From Melastoma dodecandrum (taxonomy: Eukaryota > Streptophyta > Magnoliopsida > Myrtales > Melastomataceae): a stretch of 64,000 nt of DNA. Location of the stretch: assembly GCA_029817715.1 (NCBI GenBank), contig JARUPY010000190.1, forward strand, positions 62,001-126,000, given 5' to 3'. How positions within the stretch are numbered: position 1 is the stretch's first letter; each line of letters begins with the position of its first letter. Under the pieces are notes generated by a model, which searched no databases, was not told the DNA's origin, and was given only the letters and a program-made list of their open reading frames with translations. The position numbers and the translations under genes are program-made. Positions 33,809-45,865 of the stretch are shown piece after piece.

Positions 33809-34023
33809 TTCCTTGTGCAGCTTCTCCTGCTGATATTGTTGTTCCTTGTATCTCTCAGCCCTTGATAAGGAACTGGTTCCTAATCTGTTAATAAATTGTT
33901 GCAAGGGTTTCAAAGTCGACAGTGAACTGCAGGAACAATCTGCAGAGTAGATAATAGCTCGCATTCATCTGGAGAGACAAAACAGGTTTCTTCGTATTGA
34001 CATTTCCACCCGGTGATAAGTAG
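33809..34023. other. Unassigned junction sequence
   Basis: 215 bases between the broken SPH promoter and the gypsy LTR; nothing recognised. Confidence 0.3.
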
Positions 34024-35400
34024 TGTAGACATTGAAATTTTATTAATGTCGAAATAATGTCATTCGGCCCAAACCATATATTATATTGGCTGAATATGAT
34101 TGATTGCCTTTATATTATAAGACATCACGATATGAAATATTTTGCACTTACATCTTAGTGTAAATATAATACACGGGCCTGATATTATAAAAAAAGTTCA
34201 AGCCCAACCCATTTATTATTGGGTTTTAAAATTGTGGTTCAGCCCATATGCTAGCCCAATAAGCCTAACCCAATTATAAAATGAACTGGGCCTAGCCCAT
34301 ATATCGGCCCATTCAAACTTCGGCCCAATCCAAATGTCGGCCCAATAATCTTAAGCCCACATGCATTTGTCCCACATCGGAAAGAAACACTACCTAAGGA
34401 CTTCTCAATTCCTATATAAAGGGAGTCTCTCCCCCTTATTTGGGAAACTCAAAAAATTTATCTCTTCTCTCTTATTCTCTTAAGCCCTATTGGGTTATAA
34501 AGAGATTCTAGTTATTTTTTAAGACCCCTCTGCGGGTAGTGCGGCGAAGGCTCCTCGGCGGCTGGTGCGGCGGCGAAGGCTCCTCTAGCCGGTTCTCGAA
34601 GGCCCCTCTAGCGGGTATATCTCCGAAGGCCCCTCTTGCGGGTTTATCTCTGAAGGCCCCTCTCGAGGGTATATCTCCGAAGGCACCTCTTGAGGGTATA
34701 TCTCCGAAGGCCCCTCTGCGAGAACATCTCCGAAGGCTCCTCTACGGGTTTATCTCTGAAGGTCCCATAGCAGGACGACGAGATTCTCGTGGTGCTATAT
34801 TATCCTTAGAGTTACATTTTCCCAGCGGTCATATTCTACACACAACAATATTTTTCCCGACGGCGGCTATATTCCTCTGTCGACAACACCTCTCCCTCAA
34901 GTTCTGTTGGATAAAATCCACAGGCCTCGATAACTTCAAGAGTGAGGAGCTCCTTCGATAGCAAAGTTTTCGAGTACCTTTTCCTCACTTGATCGACGAC
35001 GGAGTACTCCAGATCAAGCTTCTACAACAGCCCTGGTGTTCTTCGCCCATCCTCAGAAGACTCTCCAGATCAAGCTTCTACAACAGCCCTGGTGTTCTTC
35101 CCCCATCCTCAGAAGAATCTCCAGATCCAGCTTATACAGCCTTGGAGATCTTCGCCATTTCTGAAGACTCGTCGGATCAAGCTCTGCAGCTCCAGTGTCT
35201 TCATCAACATATTTCCCTAAAGCTCCAGCAGATATTTGCCAGAGCCTTAGCCCATCTATATTTTGGATATCTTACGAGTATAGAATCAGAGGACTCACGT
35301 TTTTTGCCTGTGAATAGAGATTGAACCTGTTATTTCTCAATACGACAATTTGTACGTTGCTTCCGGTCTATATACGGACCGTGAGATTTTTGCGTCAACA
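34024..35400 (+). repeat. 5' LTR of the gypsy element
   Basis: 1,377 bp, starting tgtagacattg and ending gcgtcaaca. It contains many GGCCCA/AGCCCA motifs (34160-34370), a TATA box (tatataaa, 34414-34421) and, in R/U5, a tandem array of about eight ~27-bp units (34541-34775) built on cgaaggcccctct. Confidence 0.92.
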
Positions 35401-35462
35401 AATTTCTGGCACGCCCAGTGGGACCATCTCTACCTCTCATCTCTTTACGTCTAAGCATCTAG

Positions 35463-38400
35463 ATGGCTTCAAAGATTATCATGCTAAAGAATTCCGTCAA
35501 TGCTGTGAATAATCAGCTAGTGGGTTTCCCTTCTCACTTGTCTGAAGGCTCTTCGTCGCCTGGTTCCAGAAACTTCACCAAGACCAGACCGATTGCTGAT
35601 ATATATAAGGAGACTGAGGAGATTCTAAGATCCATCTCTCCAAAGTCATCTCCATCATATAAGGAGGTTACTAAAAGAAGCCTTCCCAACAAGAGTTCCA
35701 TATCACCGATTCATTTGGGTAGTTTCTGCAACAGCTCATCAAGTGTCTCTCCTCTTGAGGATTCTTCATCAAACTGCACTCCGAAATGGAGCTTTGCTGA
35801 ATCAAGGACCAAAACGCGCAAGCAAATGGAGGAGATAGAAGACATTCTTCGATCTATTCAATCCTGCAAAGAGATTGCTGAAAAGACGCCATTGAATAAG
35901 AGCAATATGTCGCCAGTTCCTCTGCCAAGTTTCCATGATAGTTTATCGGAGGACTCTTCACCAAATCAGTCTCGAAGCATCAATGAGGTTGATCTAGCTG
36001 AAAAGTTAGATGAAATCATGCCAGTTATGATGGCTGGCACCCTATCGTTGGAAGACCAAGTTGCATCTCTTGCCAAAGCAGTTGAGGCAATGACGAAATC
36101 CATGAGGGATAGGGATCAACAACTTGAGTATGTCATAAGCAGGCTCGAGAAGAAAGAGTCTAGAAGAACATCTAATGATGAAGGTTCTCATATACGCAAA
36201 ATAAAGGCAAGAATGTGCTGAATGTGGATGATTCACCGAAGCTTGTATCTGCCCCCGTTGATGCTCTGGTCTCAACTAGAGCAGTGAAAGAACTAATACA
36301 AGAGGCTCTAAAGGTGAACTTGAGGGAAAGTATACAACATCTTTGGCATACAATAAGCCATACAGTCAAAGAATCGAAAGTATGAGCATGCCAATAGGTT
36401 ATCAGCCCCCATACTTCCAACAATTTGATGGGAAGGGGAATCCAAGGCAACATGTGGCTCATTTTGTCGAGACTTGCAATAATGTTGGTACAGATGGAGA
36501 CTTGATGGTCAAACAGTTCGTCCGCTCCTTGAAGAGAAATGCCTTTGACTGGTATATCGACATAAAACCAGGAAGTATTGACAATTGGGAGCAGTTGGAA
36601 AGGGAATTCTTGAACCGCTTTTATAGCACAAGACGTGTGGTGAGCATGATAGAACTCACTAACACACGTCAATGGGAAGGCGAACCCGTCGTTGATTATA
36701 TACAACGATGGAGAAACCTAAGTCTAAATTGTAGGGATCGCTTATCTGAGGCGACATCAATAGATATGTGTATTCAAGGAATGCTCTGGAGGATTCGCTA
36801 TATCCTACAAGGGATCAAACCTCAGTCTTTTGAGGAACTAGCTACAAGAGCACATGATATGGAGTTGAGCTTTGTAGGAGTTGGTGTGGGAGATCTTCCG
36901 GTACCTGAGCCATCCAAGGGAACGAGAAGATCAATTAATAGAACCGGGGGCAGGCCTGCCTTCAAGGATAGCAAGAAACAAGTGCTGGCTACCGATGTTG
37001 TTCCCGTCAAGGTCCCGAATGCGAAGGAGAAAGGGCAATCAAGCACTTCAACCCATGCTCCAGCAACTCCTCAGATAGAGAAGAGGCGACCGACCCTGGA
37101 GGAGAGGCAGAATAAGCAATATCCTTTCCCAGATTCAGATGTTGCGGATATATTCGACTTTCTTTTGTCTGTTAAAATGATTGAACTCCCCCCGTCAAAA
37201 CGCCTACAACAAGCGAGTCGAGCGGGAGATCCAAACTTTTGTAAATATCACCGTGTTCTGGGCCATCCTATTGAGAAGTGTTTTGCCTTCAAGGAGAAGG
37301 TTATGGAACTTGCTCGAGATAACAAGATTGACTTAGGGTCGATGGTTTCTTCGAATCTGGTGGACATAGCAAGTTTGGACGTATCCAATATTATCTTCGG
37401 GTCGTTTAGCTCTGATGAAATGGTTGCTTTCCTGCGTTCGAAAGTGAAACCAGATGATAGTCAAGACATTAAGATGTCAAGTTGTGCAATTGGCCATGAG
37501 GCGATTCATGCTGAAGAAGGTTGGACTTTGGAAACGCGTAGAAGGAACCGAAGAAAGACTTTGAAGCCTCAAGAGAAAAAACCTCCTATTCGAACAAAAG
37601 TTTTTAAAGGAGGATATAAGAAAGCAAACTTCAAGGAGGTTGTGGATAAGCAAACCCCTAATGTTGAAGCAACCTTGAAAAGGCCATCTCCAATCACGGT
37701 GTGGGATTTCTTCCCCGAGAGATTTCAAAGGCTTGCGACTTTGTCCAGAAGTTGTCACCATGTTGACACGGATAAAGAGCAGTCCAATCCAAAGGTTGGC
37801 ATCCCGGAAAATTATACAACGATGTCAGTCGAAAAAGTGAAAGAGAATTGTCCGATTATCACGTTTTCTGATGAAGATCTTTTTATGGGCCATAAGTCCC
37901 ACAATCGACCATTATTTGTGTCTGGATATACATGCGGCACAAAGGTTAATCGAATCCTGATTGACCCAGGTTCCGCAGTCAATATTATTTCATCAAAAGC
38001 TTTGAAGGATATTGGCTTGGGAGTGGATGATCTCTCAAGTAGTCAACTGATAATTCAGGGATTTAACCAAGGCGGAGAATGGGCCATTGGAAAAATTTGT
38101 CTTTCTCTCACGATTGGTGACATGGAATCATGCACGACATTTTATGTGATTGATTCAAGGACGACCTATAATATGTTGCTAGGTCGGCCATGGATGCACG
38201 AATACGGAGTCGTCGCATCAACACTTCATCAATGCTTTAAGTTTATTAAGGATGGAGTGTCGTGTACAGTATGGGCAGATGCTAAACCCTTCACAGAGGA
38301 GGAATCATACTTTGCTGATGCCAAGTTTTACTTTAATAAGGGTACTGATGCTGAAGAAAAAGTCTCGAAGCTTATACCGGTTGTAAATGATATCAAGAAG

Positions 38401-39075
38401 AAGTCGGACGTAGAAGTTTCACCTATCCAACAAGAGGTATCTTCAGTTAATCCGATAGTTAAAAATGAAACGACGGATTATAAGACTAAACAGAATGTGC
38501 CAATTCTGCGCTATGTCCCAAGAGCCTTCCGAAAAGCCGGGGAACCACCTTTCGTGAGTAGCCACGCTGAAGAAATAATGGTGCCAAAGGAACTCAACTG
38601 GCCAATGACGAAAATGACGACAATCGCTCAAACGAGTACGCTTTTAAAAGGTTTTATCCGGCCTAAACAGGGGGCAATCATCTATCCAGATTCATTGCCT
38701 GACAGGCGCACCAACAAATTTGATCCAAATGCATTCAGGCTAATCTCTGCGGCCGGCTACACAGAAGACTTAAAGCCGCTTGGGGCTGCTTCAAAAGTGG
38801 CCAATCCAGGAAGTGATACTCAAAAGTCAAAACTCGGTCTTGGGTATGATACTCCTAAGCCCGTCAAAGAGGTGAAGAAGGCCTCAACTCAATACATTGA
38901 GGCTGATGATAAAACTACAGCCGAATCGACGAGAACTTCGGTATTTGATCGACTTGGAGCCCCGTTTGAGCGAAGGTCGGTATTTGATAGACTTGGCACT
39001 CAGAAAGAAGAAATTAAGGTTCGAAGATCGGCGCGACCAAGATTGAGTCAAGCTCCAAGAAGTCGAATGATGTAG
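35463..39075 (+). pseudogene. Gypsy gag-protease region with frameshifts
   Basis: A first frame (35463-36221) encodes a Ser/Lys-rich N-terminal gag extension ending in a coiled coil (LEDQVASLAKAVEAM). It is lost to a frame change near 36195, and a second change near 36335 enters the main frame, which runs to 39075. This frame holds the gag core (QQFDGKGNPRQHVAHFVETC, FLNRFYSTRR), a degenerate knuckle region (FCKYHRVLGHPIEKC) and the retropepsin (NRILIDPGSAVNI, with DPG where DSG/DTG is usual). Three in-frame stops (TAG, TAA, TGA) lie between 39073 and 39140, before pol resumes in the same frame. Confidence 0.88.
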
Positions 39076-39153
39076 AAGAGAGTTGATAAAAAATAAGATA
39101 TCCCAATTATCATAGAAGATACAAAGGATTTTTGAAGCAAAGTTCCCTCTCGA

Positions 39154-42100
39154 ATGAAGCGTCAAACGGTTGTTGAAATAACTACTGGCGATGTACTGAA
39201 AATGAGCACAAGGACCTGGGTATCTACCAATAGCAATGGGGAATCATCTCATAGTAATCGCGAAAATGATGTTGTCGCTTCCCACCACGTCACAATTACT
39301 GAGGCTGAGGAAAACAATTCCCCTAAAGAGGATGATACAGAAGAAGCCCCAGAAGTATTCGAGGACCAAAAAAGGTCTACTATCGACGAATTGAAGGAAG
39401 TCGATCTTGGGGAGGAAGGGGATCATCGTCCTACATTCCTTAGCGCAAGTCTAACCCCTGAAGAAGAGGATTTATACATCCAATTGTTGAAGGAATACAA
39501 AGATGTCTTCGCATGGAGCTATAAAGAAATGCCCGGCCTTGATCCAAAGATAGCAGTCCATAAGTTAGCTGTTAAGCATGGAGTTCGACCCATAAAGCAA
39601 GCTCAACGACGTTTTCGCCCAGAGCTGATCCCATTGATAGAGGCCGAAGTCAATAAGCTTATTGAAGCTGGATTTATTCGGGAGGTGAAATATCCAACAT
39701 GGATTGCAAATATTGTACCTGTTAGGAAGAAGAATGGTCAACTCCGAGTATGCGTTGTTTTTTGCGATCTCAATGATGCATGTCCCAAGGACGATTTTCC
39801 TCTTCCGATTACTGAGATAATGGTAGATGCGACCACTGGCTATGAAGCCCTCAGTTTTATGGATGGATCATCGGGATACAATCAAATCCGAATGGATCTG
39901 AAGGATGAGGAAATGACAGCTTTTCGTACACCAAAAGGAATATATTGTTATAAGGTGATGCCTTTTGGGTTGAAGAATGCGGGAGCAACTTATCAGCGGG
40001 CCATGCAAAGAATCTTTGATGATATTCTCCACAAGAATGTAGAGTGTTCCGTGGATGATCTGGTCATCAAATCCAGACAAAGGCGTGATCATATCAACGA
40101 CCTTAGAAAAATATTTGACAGATTGTGCAAATATCAACTAAAGATGAACCCACTGAAGTGTGCCTTCGGGGTTACTTCGGAAAAGTTCCTTGGATTTTTT
40201 GTTCGACATCGAGGCATTGAAGTCGATCAATCAAAGATAGATGCGATTATGAAGATGCCAGAACCAAGGAATATACATGAGTTGAAAAGCCTTCAAGGGA
40301 AACTTGCATACATTCGAAGGTTTATATCAAATTTGGCTGGACGATGCCATCCCTTTCATAGATTGATAAAGAAAGGTAATCCTTTTGAGTGGGACGAAGC
40401 GTGTGAAAATACATTCAACAGCATAAAGGCTTATTTGTCAAAACCACCAGTCCTTAATGCACATATTCAAGGGAGACCCCTCATACTTTATATAGCATCA
40501 CAAGAAACTTCACTGGGTGTTCTGTTAGCTCAGGAGAACGATAATGGAAAAGAAAATACCCTGTATTATTTAAGCAGGACTTTAATTGGAGCGGAATTGA
40601 ATTACTCTCCAATTGAAAAGACCTGTCTTGCTTTAATGTTCGCCATTCAAAAGTTACGACATTATCTGCAGGCACACTCTGTTCGTCTCATATCCCGAGC
40701 AGATCCTCTCAAATATATAATATCGAGGCCAGTTCTGTTTGGCCGTCTCGTGAAATGGGCACTTATGCTCCAAGAGTTTGAGATCTTGTATGTTCCTCAA
40801 AAGGCTGTGAAGGGACAAGCTTTGGCTGACTTCTTGGCAGATCATCCTATACCAGATAATTGGAAAGTATCGGAAGAATTGCCCGATGAGGAGGTAATGT
40901 TGGTTGGTACCCCTTCTCCATGGAAAATGTTCTTTGATGGGTCAGTTACACAAAGAGGCGCGGGAGCTGGAGTTGTCTTCATCACATCCGATGGGGATAT
41001 CATCCCTTATGCATATACCCTCACTCAGTTATGCTCAAATAATATGGCGGAGTATCAGGCTCTCATACTCGGGTTAGAAATGGCCATGGATAACAAAGTA
41101 CATAGTTTGAGGGTATATAGAGACTCCAAGCTTGTGATTAATCAACTTCTATCTACATACGAGGTTCGCAAGCCAGAGCTTTTGCCTTATCATGACTATG
41201 CGGTTAAACTCGCATGGTGGTTTCCGGATATTACAATAAGTCATATACCCAGAAAGGAAAATGCACAAGCAGATGCCTTGGCAAGTCTTGCTTCTGCACT
41301 CATTTCAGTAAATAGGGAGGTCGGCATCAGATTATGTCAAGCATGGGCGGCTCCACCGATCCCTGACGAGGAGGAAGCAAACGAGGTTAACCTCATATCC
41401 GTAGAGGAACAAGATTGGAGACAACCACTCATCGACTTCCTCGAACATGGAAAGTTACGTAACGACCTGCAACAAAGAGTAGATGTGAGGAGGAGAGCGC
41501 CTCGATTCATATATTTTAAGAATACTCTCTAACGACGATCCTTTGAAGGAGTATTCTTGCGATGCCTTGGAGCGGAAGAAGCCACCAAAGCACTAGAGGA
41601 GGCGCATTCTGGAGTTTGCGGGGCTCATCAATCTGGTCCTAAACTTCACTTCCAATTGAAGAGAATGGGTTATTATTGGCCGACAATGGTAAAGGATTGT
41701 ATGGAATATGCAAAGAAGTGTCAAGCATGTCAATTTCACGGTAACTTCATCCATCAATCACCCGAGCCACTTCATCCAACTATAGCATCTTGGCCGTTTA
41801 AAGCCTGGGGGCTAGATGTCGTAAGGCCCATCACACCCAAATCATCAGGGGGTCACTCATATATTCTGGCAGCAACTGACTATTTTTCAAAATGGGCAAA
41901 AGCTGCACCTTTTCGGGAAGTAAAGAAGGAAACAGTGATCACTTTCATCAAGAATAATATTATTTTTCGTTATGGTGTGCCTCGCCATATAATCACAGAT
42001 AATGGCCGGAATTTCTTTAATAAGGCCATGGATAAATTTTGCGAGCAATTTGGTTTCAAACAATATAACTCTTCCATGTATTATGCAGCCGTAAACGGGT

Positions 42101-42663
42101 TGGCGGAGGCGTTCAATAAAATGCTATGCAATCTTCTAAAGAAGGTGGTCGATAAAGCTAGAAAAGATTGGCATGAACGAGTCGGGGAAGCTCTATGGGC
42201 GTATCGCACGACGTATAGCACTGCGACTCAAATGACACCATTCTCGTTGGTCTATGGTGTTGAAGCGGTCCTTCCACTTGAACGACAAATACCGTCACTA
42301 CGAATAGCCATACAAGAAGGACTTTGTCAAGAGGATAATGCGCGATTACGCTTGCAGGAACTAGAAGCTTTGGATGAGAAACGTCTTGAAGCCCAGCAGC
42401 GGATTGAATGCTATCAGGCGAGGATGTCGAAGTCTTTTAACAAAAAAGTACGACCTCGCTCCTTTCAAGTAGGTGACCTTGTTTTGGCAGTGCGAAGACC
42501 GATAATCATCATGCACAAGACCGGGAGCAAATTCACATCCAAGTGGGATGGTCCATACGTAGTTCAAGAGGCTTACACTGGGGGCGCCTACAAGATAGTT
42601 GATCAAGATGGAGTACGAGTTGGACCAATCAATGGGAAGTTCCTGAAGCGATATTACGCCTGA
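39154..42663 (+). pseudogene. Gypsy pol: reverse transcriptase, RNase H (two) and integrase, with a nonsense codon
   Basis: Single frame interrupted by TAA at 41530-41532. Domains in order: reverse transcriptase (LSFMDGSSGYNQIRM; MPFGLKNAGATYQ; active site CSVDDLV, where the usual Tyr is Ser but both Asp remain), first RNase H (ILYIASQETSLG, LNYSPIEKTCLALMF), second archaeal-type RNase H (MFFDGSVTQRGAGAG; NNMAEYQALILGLEMA), then integrase with HHCC zinc site (HSGVCGAHQSG; KKCQACQ), catalytic D (LDVVRPITP), D (IITDNGRNF) and E (GLAEAFNKM). The stop separates RNase H from integrase. Confidence 0.92.
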
Positions 42664-42919
42664 AGAACAATGCTCCATGTCGCATAAGCCTAAACTGCAC
42701 GACAAAGAAAAAGAGAGTAAAAAATAAAAAAATGTAATACTCCTGGCCCGCACGAGTATAAACTGTGAACAGCTTTAAAAAAATATATATTAAAGTCGTG
42801 GTTCTACGAGTATAAGAGATGAACGAATTTGAAAAGAAAGGACTTTTTATTCGAAGAAATGATAGTCCTACAAAGAAGGAAAGTCCTATTCTGACCCTAA
42901 ACAAGCTAGAAGGGTGAAA
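42664..42919. other. Spacer after integrase
   Basis: AT-rich and without coding signs. It separates the end of pol from the end of the antisense frame. Confidence 0.5.
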
Positions 42920-43695
42920 TCAACCTTCCCAGGTAAATTGGACAATCTCTTCACGAGTCCTCTTTAGCTGCTCTCGAAGTTCATTGAAGGACAAACGATC
43001 TTCATCACGGACTATCCAGGCATTCTTAAAAGCAGACATGGCCCTTTCAATCTTGATATGTCCTCATCTGCCTTCTTAGCGATGGCAACAGTCTACTCTA
43101 GAGAATCCTCTAAGGTCGTTTTAGCCCCAATACAGTCAGACAATTGTTTTAACGGCGGCTAGTTATTCTTCTGTTGTTGTCCCTTCAACGGTGGGCAATA
43201 GATCTGAATATTTTGTCGATCGTTGCATATATTCTTCCACCGAGGTACAGATAGGAGCCCATTCCAAATGCTCACTTTCATTGATGAGATCGAGAATATT
43301 CTCCAACTCCTCAATAAGTGTGTGACCCTGACTAAAGGGAGTTTTGAAAATCTTCTCCTTGATGTCTTCCCATATATAAGCTCGAGAAGCCACAGCTGGG
43401 TCACTCAAATCAGGGTCGACAGAAGCGTCATCAACTTCTTTATTCCCTTCGAATTGAGCAATCCTTTCTGGAATTCGAGCTGCCATTGATGATTATCCAA
43501 CAACTCCCAAAAATACCCTTCCCAACAAGATTCGCCAAATGTAAGCGAAGGTTTTGGCTCGGCATAGGACATCGTGGATGGAGACAATAAAGACCAGGCC
43601 TTGGGACGATAAGAATCATATGGATCTCCTTCGATTAGTGTTGGATATCAAGCTTGACGTGCGGAGCACAATGGCCCATTTTGGATGGAAGACAT
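42920..43695 (-). pseudogene. Decayed antisense ORF of the gypsy element
   Basis: On the strand opposite to gag-pol, protein-like text runs from an ATG at 43695 (MSSIQNGPLCSARQA) to a TGA at 42920-42922. Parts include MSYAEPKPSLTFGE, IPERIAQFEGNKEVDD, GHTLIEELENILDLI, ISRLKG and the well-kept end SFNELREQLKRTREEIVQF. It is broken by a TGA near 43650, frame changes near 43490 and 43050-43160, and two further stops. The intact ancestor would be about 255 residues, acidic and helical at the C-terminus. Antisense ORFs in this position are known in Tat-group elements; their function is not established. Confidence 0.6.
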
Positions 43696-43880
43696 GGTAA
43701 CTTCAGCGTATCTTCTTCTGTGTCTCGTCCTTCACAAGACACAGATACCGTTGTCTCCTTGAAATAAACCACGGTTCTGATTTCTGAAATACACATCACG
43801 TGTTGTACGAATCCCACTCCAATATAACGTACTTTAATTCTGATCTCTCTGCAATATATATACGCATACGAGATACGAAT

Positions 43881-43895
43881 TAAAGTGGGGGCATT
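43881..43895 (+). other. Polypurine tract
   Basis: taaagtgggggcatt immediately before the 3' LTR, as expected for plus-strand priming. Confidence 0.75.
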
Positions 43896-44804
43896 TGTAG
43901 ACATTGAAATTTTATTAATGTCGAAATAATGTCATTCGGCCCAAACCATATATTATATTGGCTGAATATGATTGATTGCCTTTATATTACAAGGCATCAC
44001 GATATGAAATATTTTGCACTTATATCTTAGTGTAAATATAATACACGGGCCTGATATTATAAAAAAAGTTCAAGCCCAACCCATTTATTATTGGGTTTTA
44101 AAATTGTGGTTCAGCCCATATGCTAGCCCAATAAGCCTAACCCAATTATAAAATGAACTGGGCCTAGCCCATATATCGGCCCATTCAAACTTCGGCCCAA
44201 TAATCTTAAGCCCATATGCATTTGTCCCACATCGGAAAAAAACACTACCTAAGGACTTCTCAATTCCTATAAAGGGAGTCCCTCCCCCTTATTTGGGAGA
44301 CACAAAAAATTTCTCTCTTCTCTCTTATTCTCTTAAGCCCTATTGGGTTATAAAGAGATTCTAGTTATTTTTGAAGACCCCTCTGCGGGTAGTGAGGCGA
44401 AGGCTCCTCGGCGGCTGGTGCGGCGGCGAAGGCCCCTCTAGCGGGCCCTCCGAAGGCCCCTCTTGCGGGTTTATCTCCGAAGGCCCCTCTTGAGGGTATA
44501 TCTCCGAAGGCCCCTCTAGCGGGTTTATCTCCGAAGGCCCCTCTGCGGGTACATCTCCGAAGGCTTCATAGCGGGTTTATCTCCGAAGGCTCCTCTGCGG
44601 GTTTATCTCTGAAGGTCCCATAGCAGGACAACGAGATTCTCGTGGTGGTATATTATCCTTGGAGTTACATTTTCCCAGCGGTCATATTCTACACACAACA
44701 ATATTTTTCCCGACGGCGGCTATATTCCTCTGTCGACAACACCTCTCCCTCAAGTTCTGTTGGATAAAATCCACAGGCCTCGATAACTTCAAGAGTGAGG
44801 AGCT
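43896..44804 (+). repeat. 3' LTR of the gypsy element, truncated
   Basis: Matches the first ~930 bases of the 5' LTR and stops after gaggagct; the last ~450 bases, including the terminal CA, are missing. Differences include a 17-base gap in the GGCCCA-rich part, a two-base loss in the TATA box, and rearranged 27-bp repeats (44396-44625). Confidence 0.9.
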
Positions 44805-45865
44805 AATGTTGGCAAACCTGTGTAGTGTCCGATTCGTGATCTTCAATGTAGCCATGTTTCAAATATTTTATGTTCATTAAAAATGATAAAGTAATCGATA
44901 GAGTTATGTAATCTACCGGATGTGTTGTGTAGGCAGATAGTTTATTGCAGCAATGTAGCCACATGCTTATTACTCCAGTGGTGTAAATTACTCTGAAATC
45001 AAAGTCAAGTTACACCATTTTGGTTATTGCTGAGGCAATTTGTATAATATTCATGTTTTTGTAGGTATTGAGTAAGGGTGACCCTCCTCGTAAAACGTGT
45101 CTATAAATTGGATGTTCCAGTTAGTGCCTCTTGGATATATCTGGTGGTAGCGCCATTTCAAGTATTGCCTGATCCTCGAAACGGGCTTATATCACGTGTT
45201 TATCGACCAATATCTCCAAGCTTCAGAATACTGTGGGGTTTTTCTATAGTGCCTACAGGTTTGTTGGCAATCTATTTGCATTTAGTGTATTTGTTATGCA
45301 TAATTGTGGCACTGATGATTTCTTTTAGTGCAACACTCGCCTTTTCAAGCAGTTGAATTTTTAATACAAGAGTAAGTTCAAAAGTAAGGGGTGTTCTATT
45401 TGCTTAGGTACTATGAGTTGCAATGACAAAGTTGAGTATTTGGATACTTATTGTTCATGTTTTAAGGTAAATATGTTGTCCCTTTGAAAATATGCCAGGC
45501 TAAGGTTGCATAGCTGCATCAGACTAGAAGCCGGAAATGACATTGTTTGGGAATAAAATTTTTTTAATGCCGAAAATAATCTGAAGTCTGTTGTTGGCAG
45601 CCATTATGAGGAGTATCTTGGAGCAAAATTTCCGTATGGAACATACAAACAAGTCTTTATAGCTCCTGAAATATTTACCTCTATAAATATTTTTGGCTAT
45701 TCTTTTTTCCTTAAGGTTACAATCCTTCAAATGTTGGAGAGGCAGATGTGACCTGAATCATTCTGTAAAATAAGTTCTTCACTAAAACCTTCTTTATCTG
45801 ACGTAGAAAATAAGTACATGAGCTGAGGTCATTTGTGGCAGCAAATGCTCAGGATCTGCTTTGTT
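44805..45865. other. Unassigned stretch right of the gypsy element
   Basis: AT-rich. A plausible splice acceptor precedes a plus-strand open frame at 45078-45356, but its product resembles nothing known to me. No confident gene. Confidence 0.3.

Larger units (their letters stand above)
34024..44804 (+). mobile_element. Ty3/gypsy LTR retrotransposon, Tat-like, decayed (10.8 kb)
   Basis: 5' LTR, primer-binding site (tggcacgcccagtgggac, ~35407), gag-protease and pol regions, an antisense ORF between integrase and the 3' LTR, a purine tract and a truncated 3' LTR. The polymerase wording (MPFGLKNAGATYQRAM), the second RNase H after the usual one and the antisense ORF fit the Tat/Retand group. Frameshifts, nonsense codons and a missing 3' LTR end make this copy inactive. 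No target duplication can be scored because the right end is gone. Confidence 0.92.

Noticed and set aside
34539..34961. 140-codon frame with SPKAPLEGI repeats
   Set aside because: It is the 27-bp tandem array of the gypsy LTR read in one frame (27 is a multiple of three), not a gene.
42361..42904. Minus-strand frames at the end of the gypsy integrase
   Set aside because: Shadows of the integrase frame and AT-rich spacer; they do not share the protein-like text of the antisense ORF at 42920-43695.
45078..45356. 92-codon hydrophobic plus-strand frame after the gypsy element
   Set aside because: No family resemblance, no clear start context or partner exon; left as unassigned.
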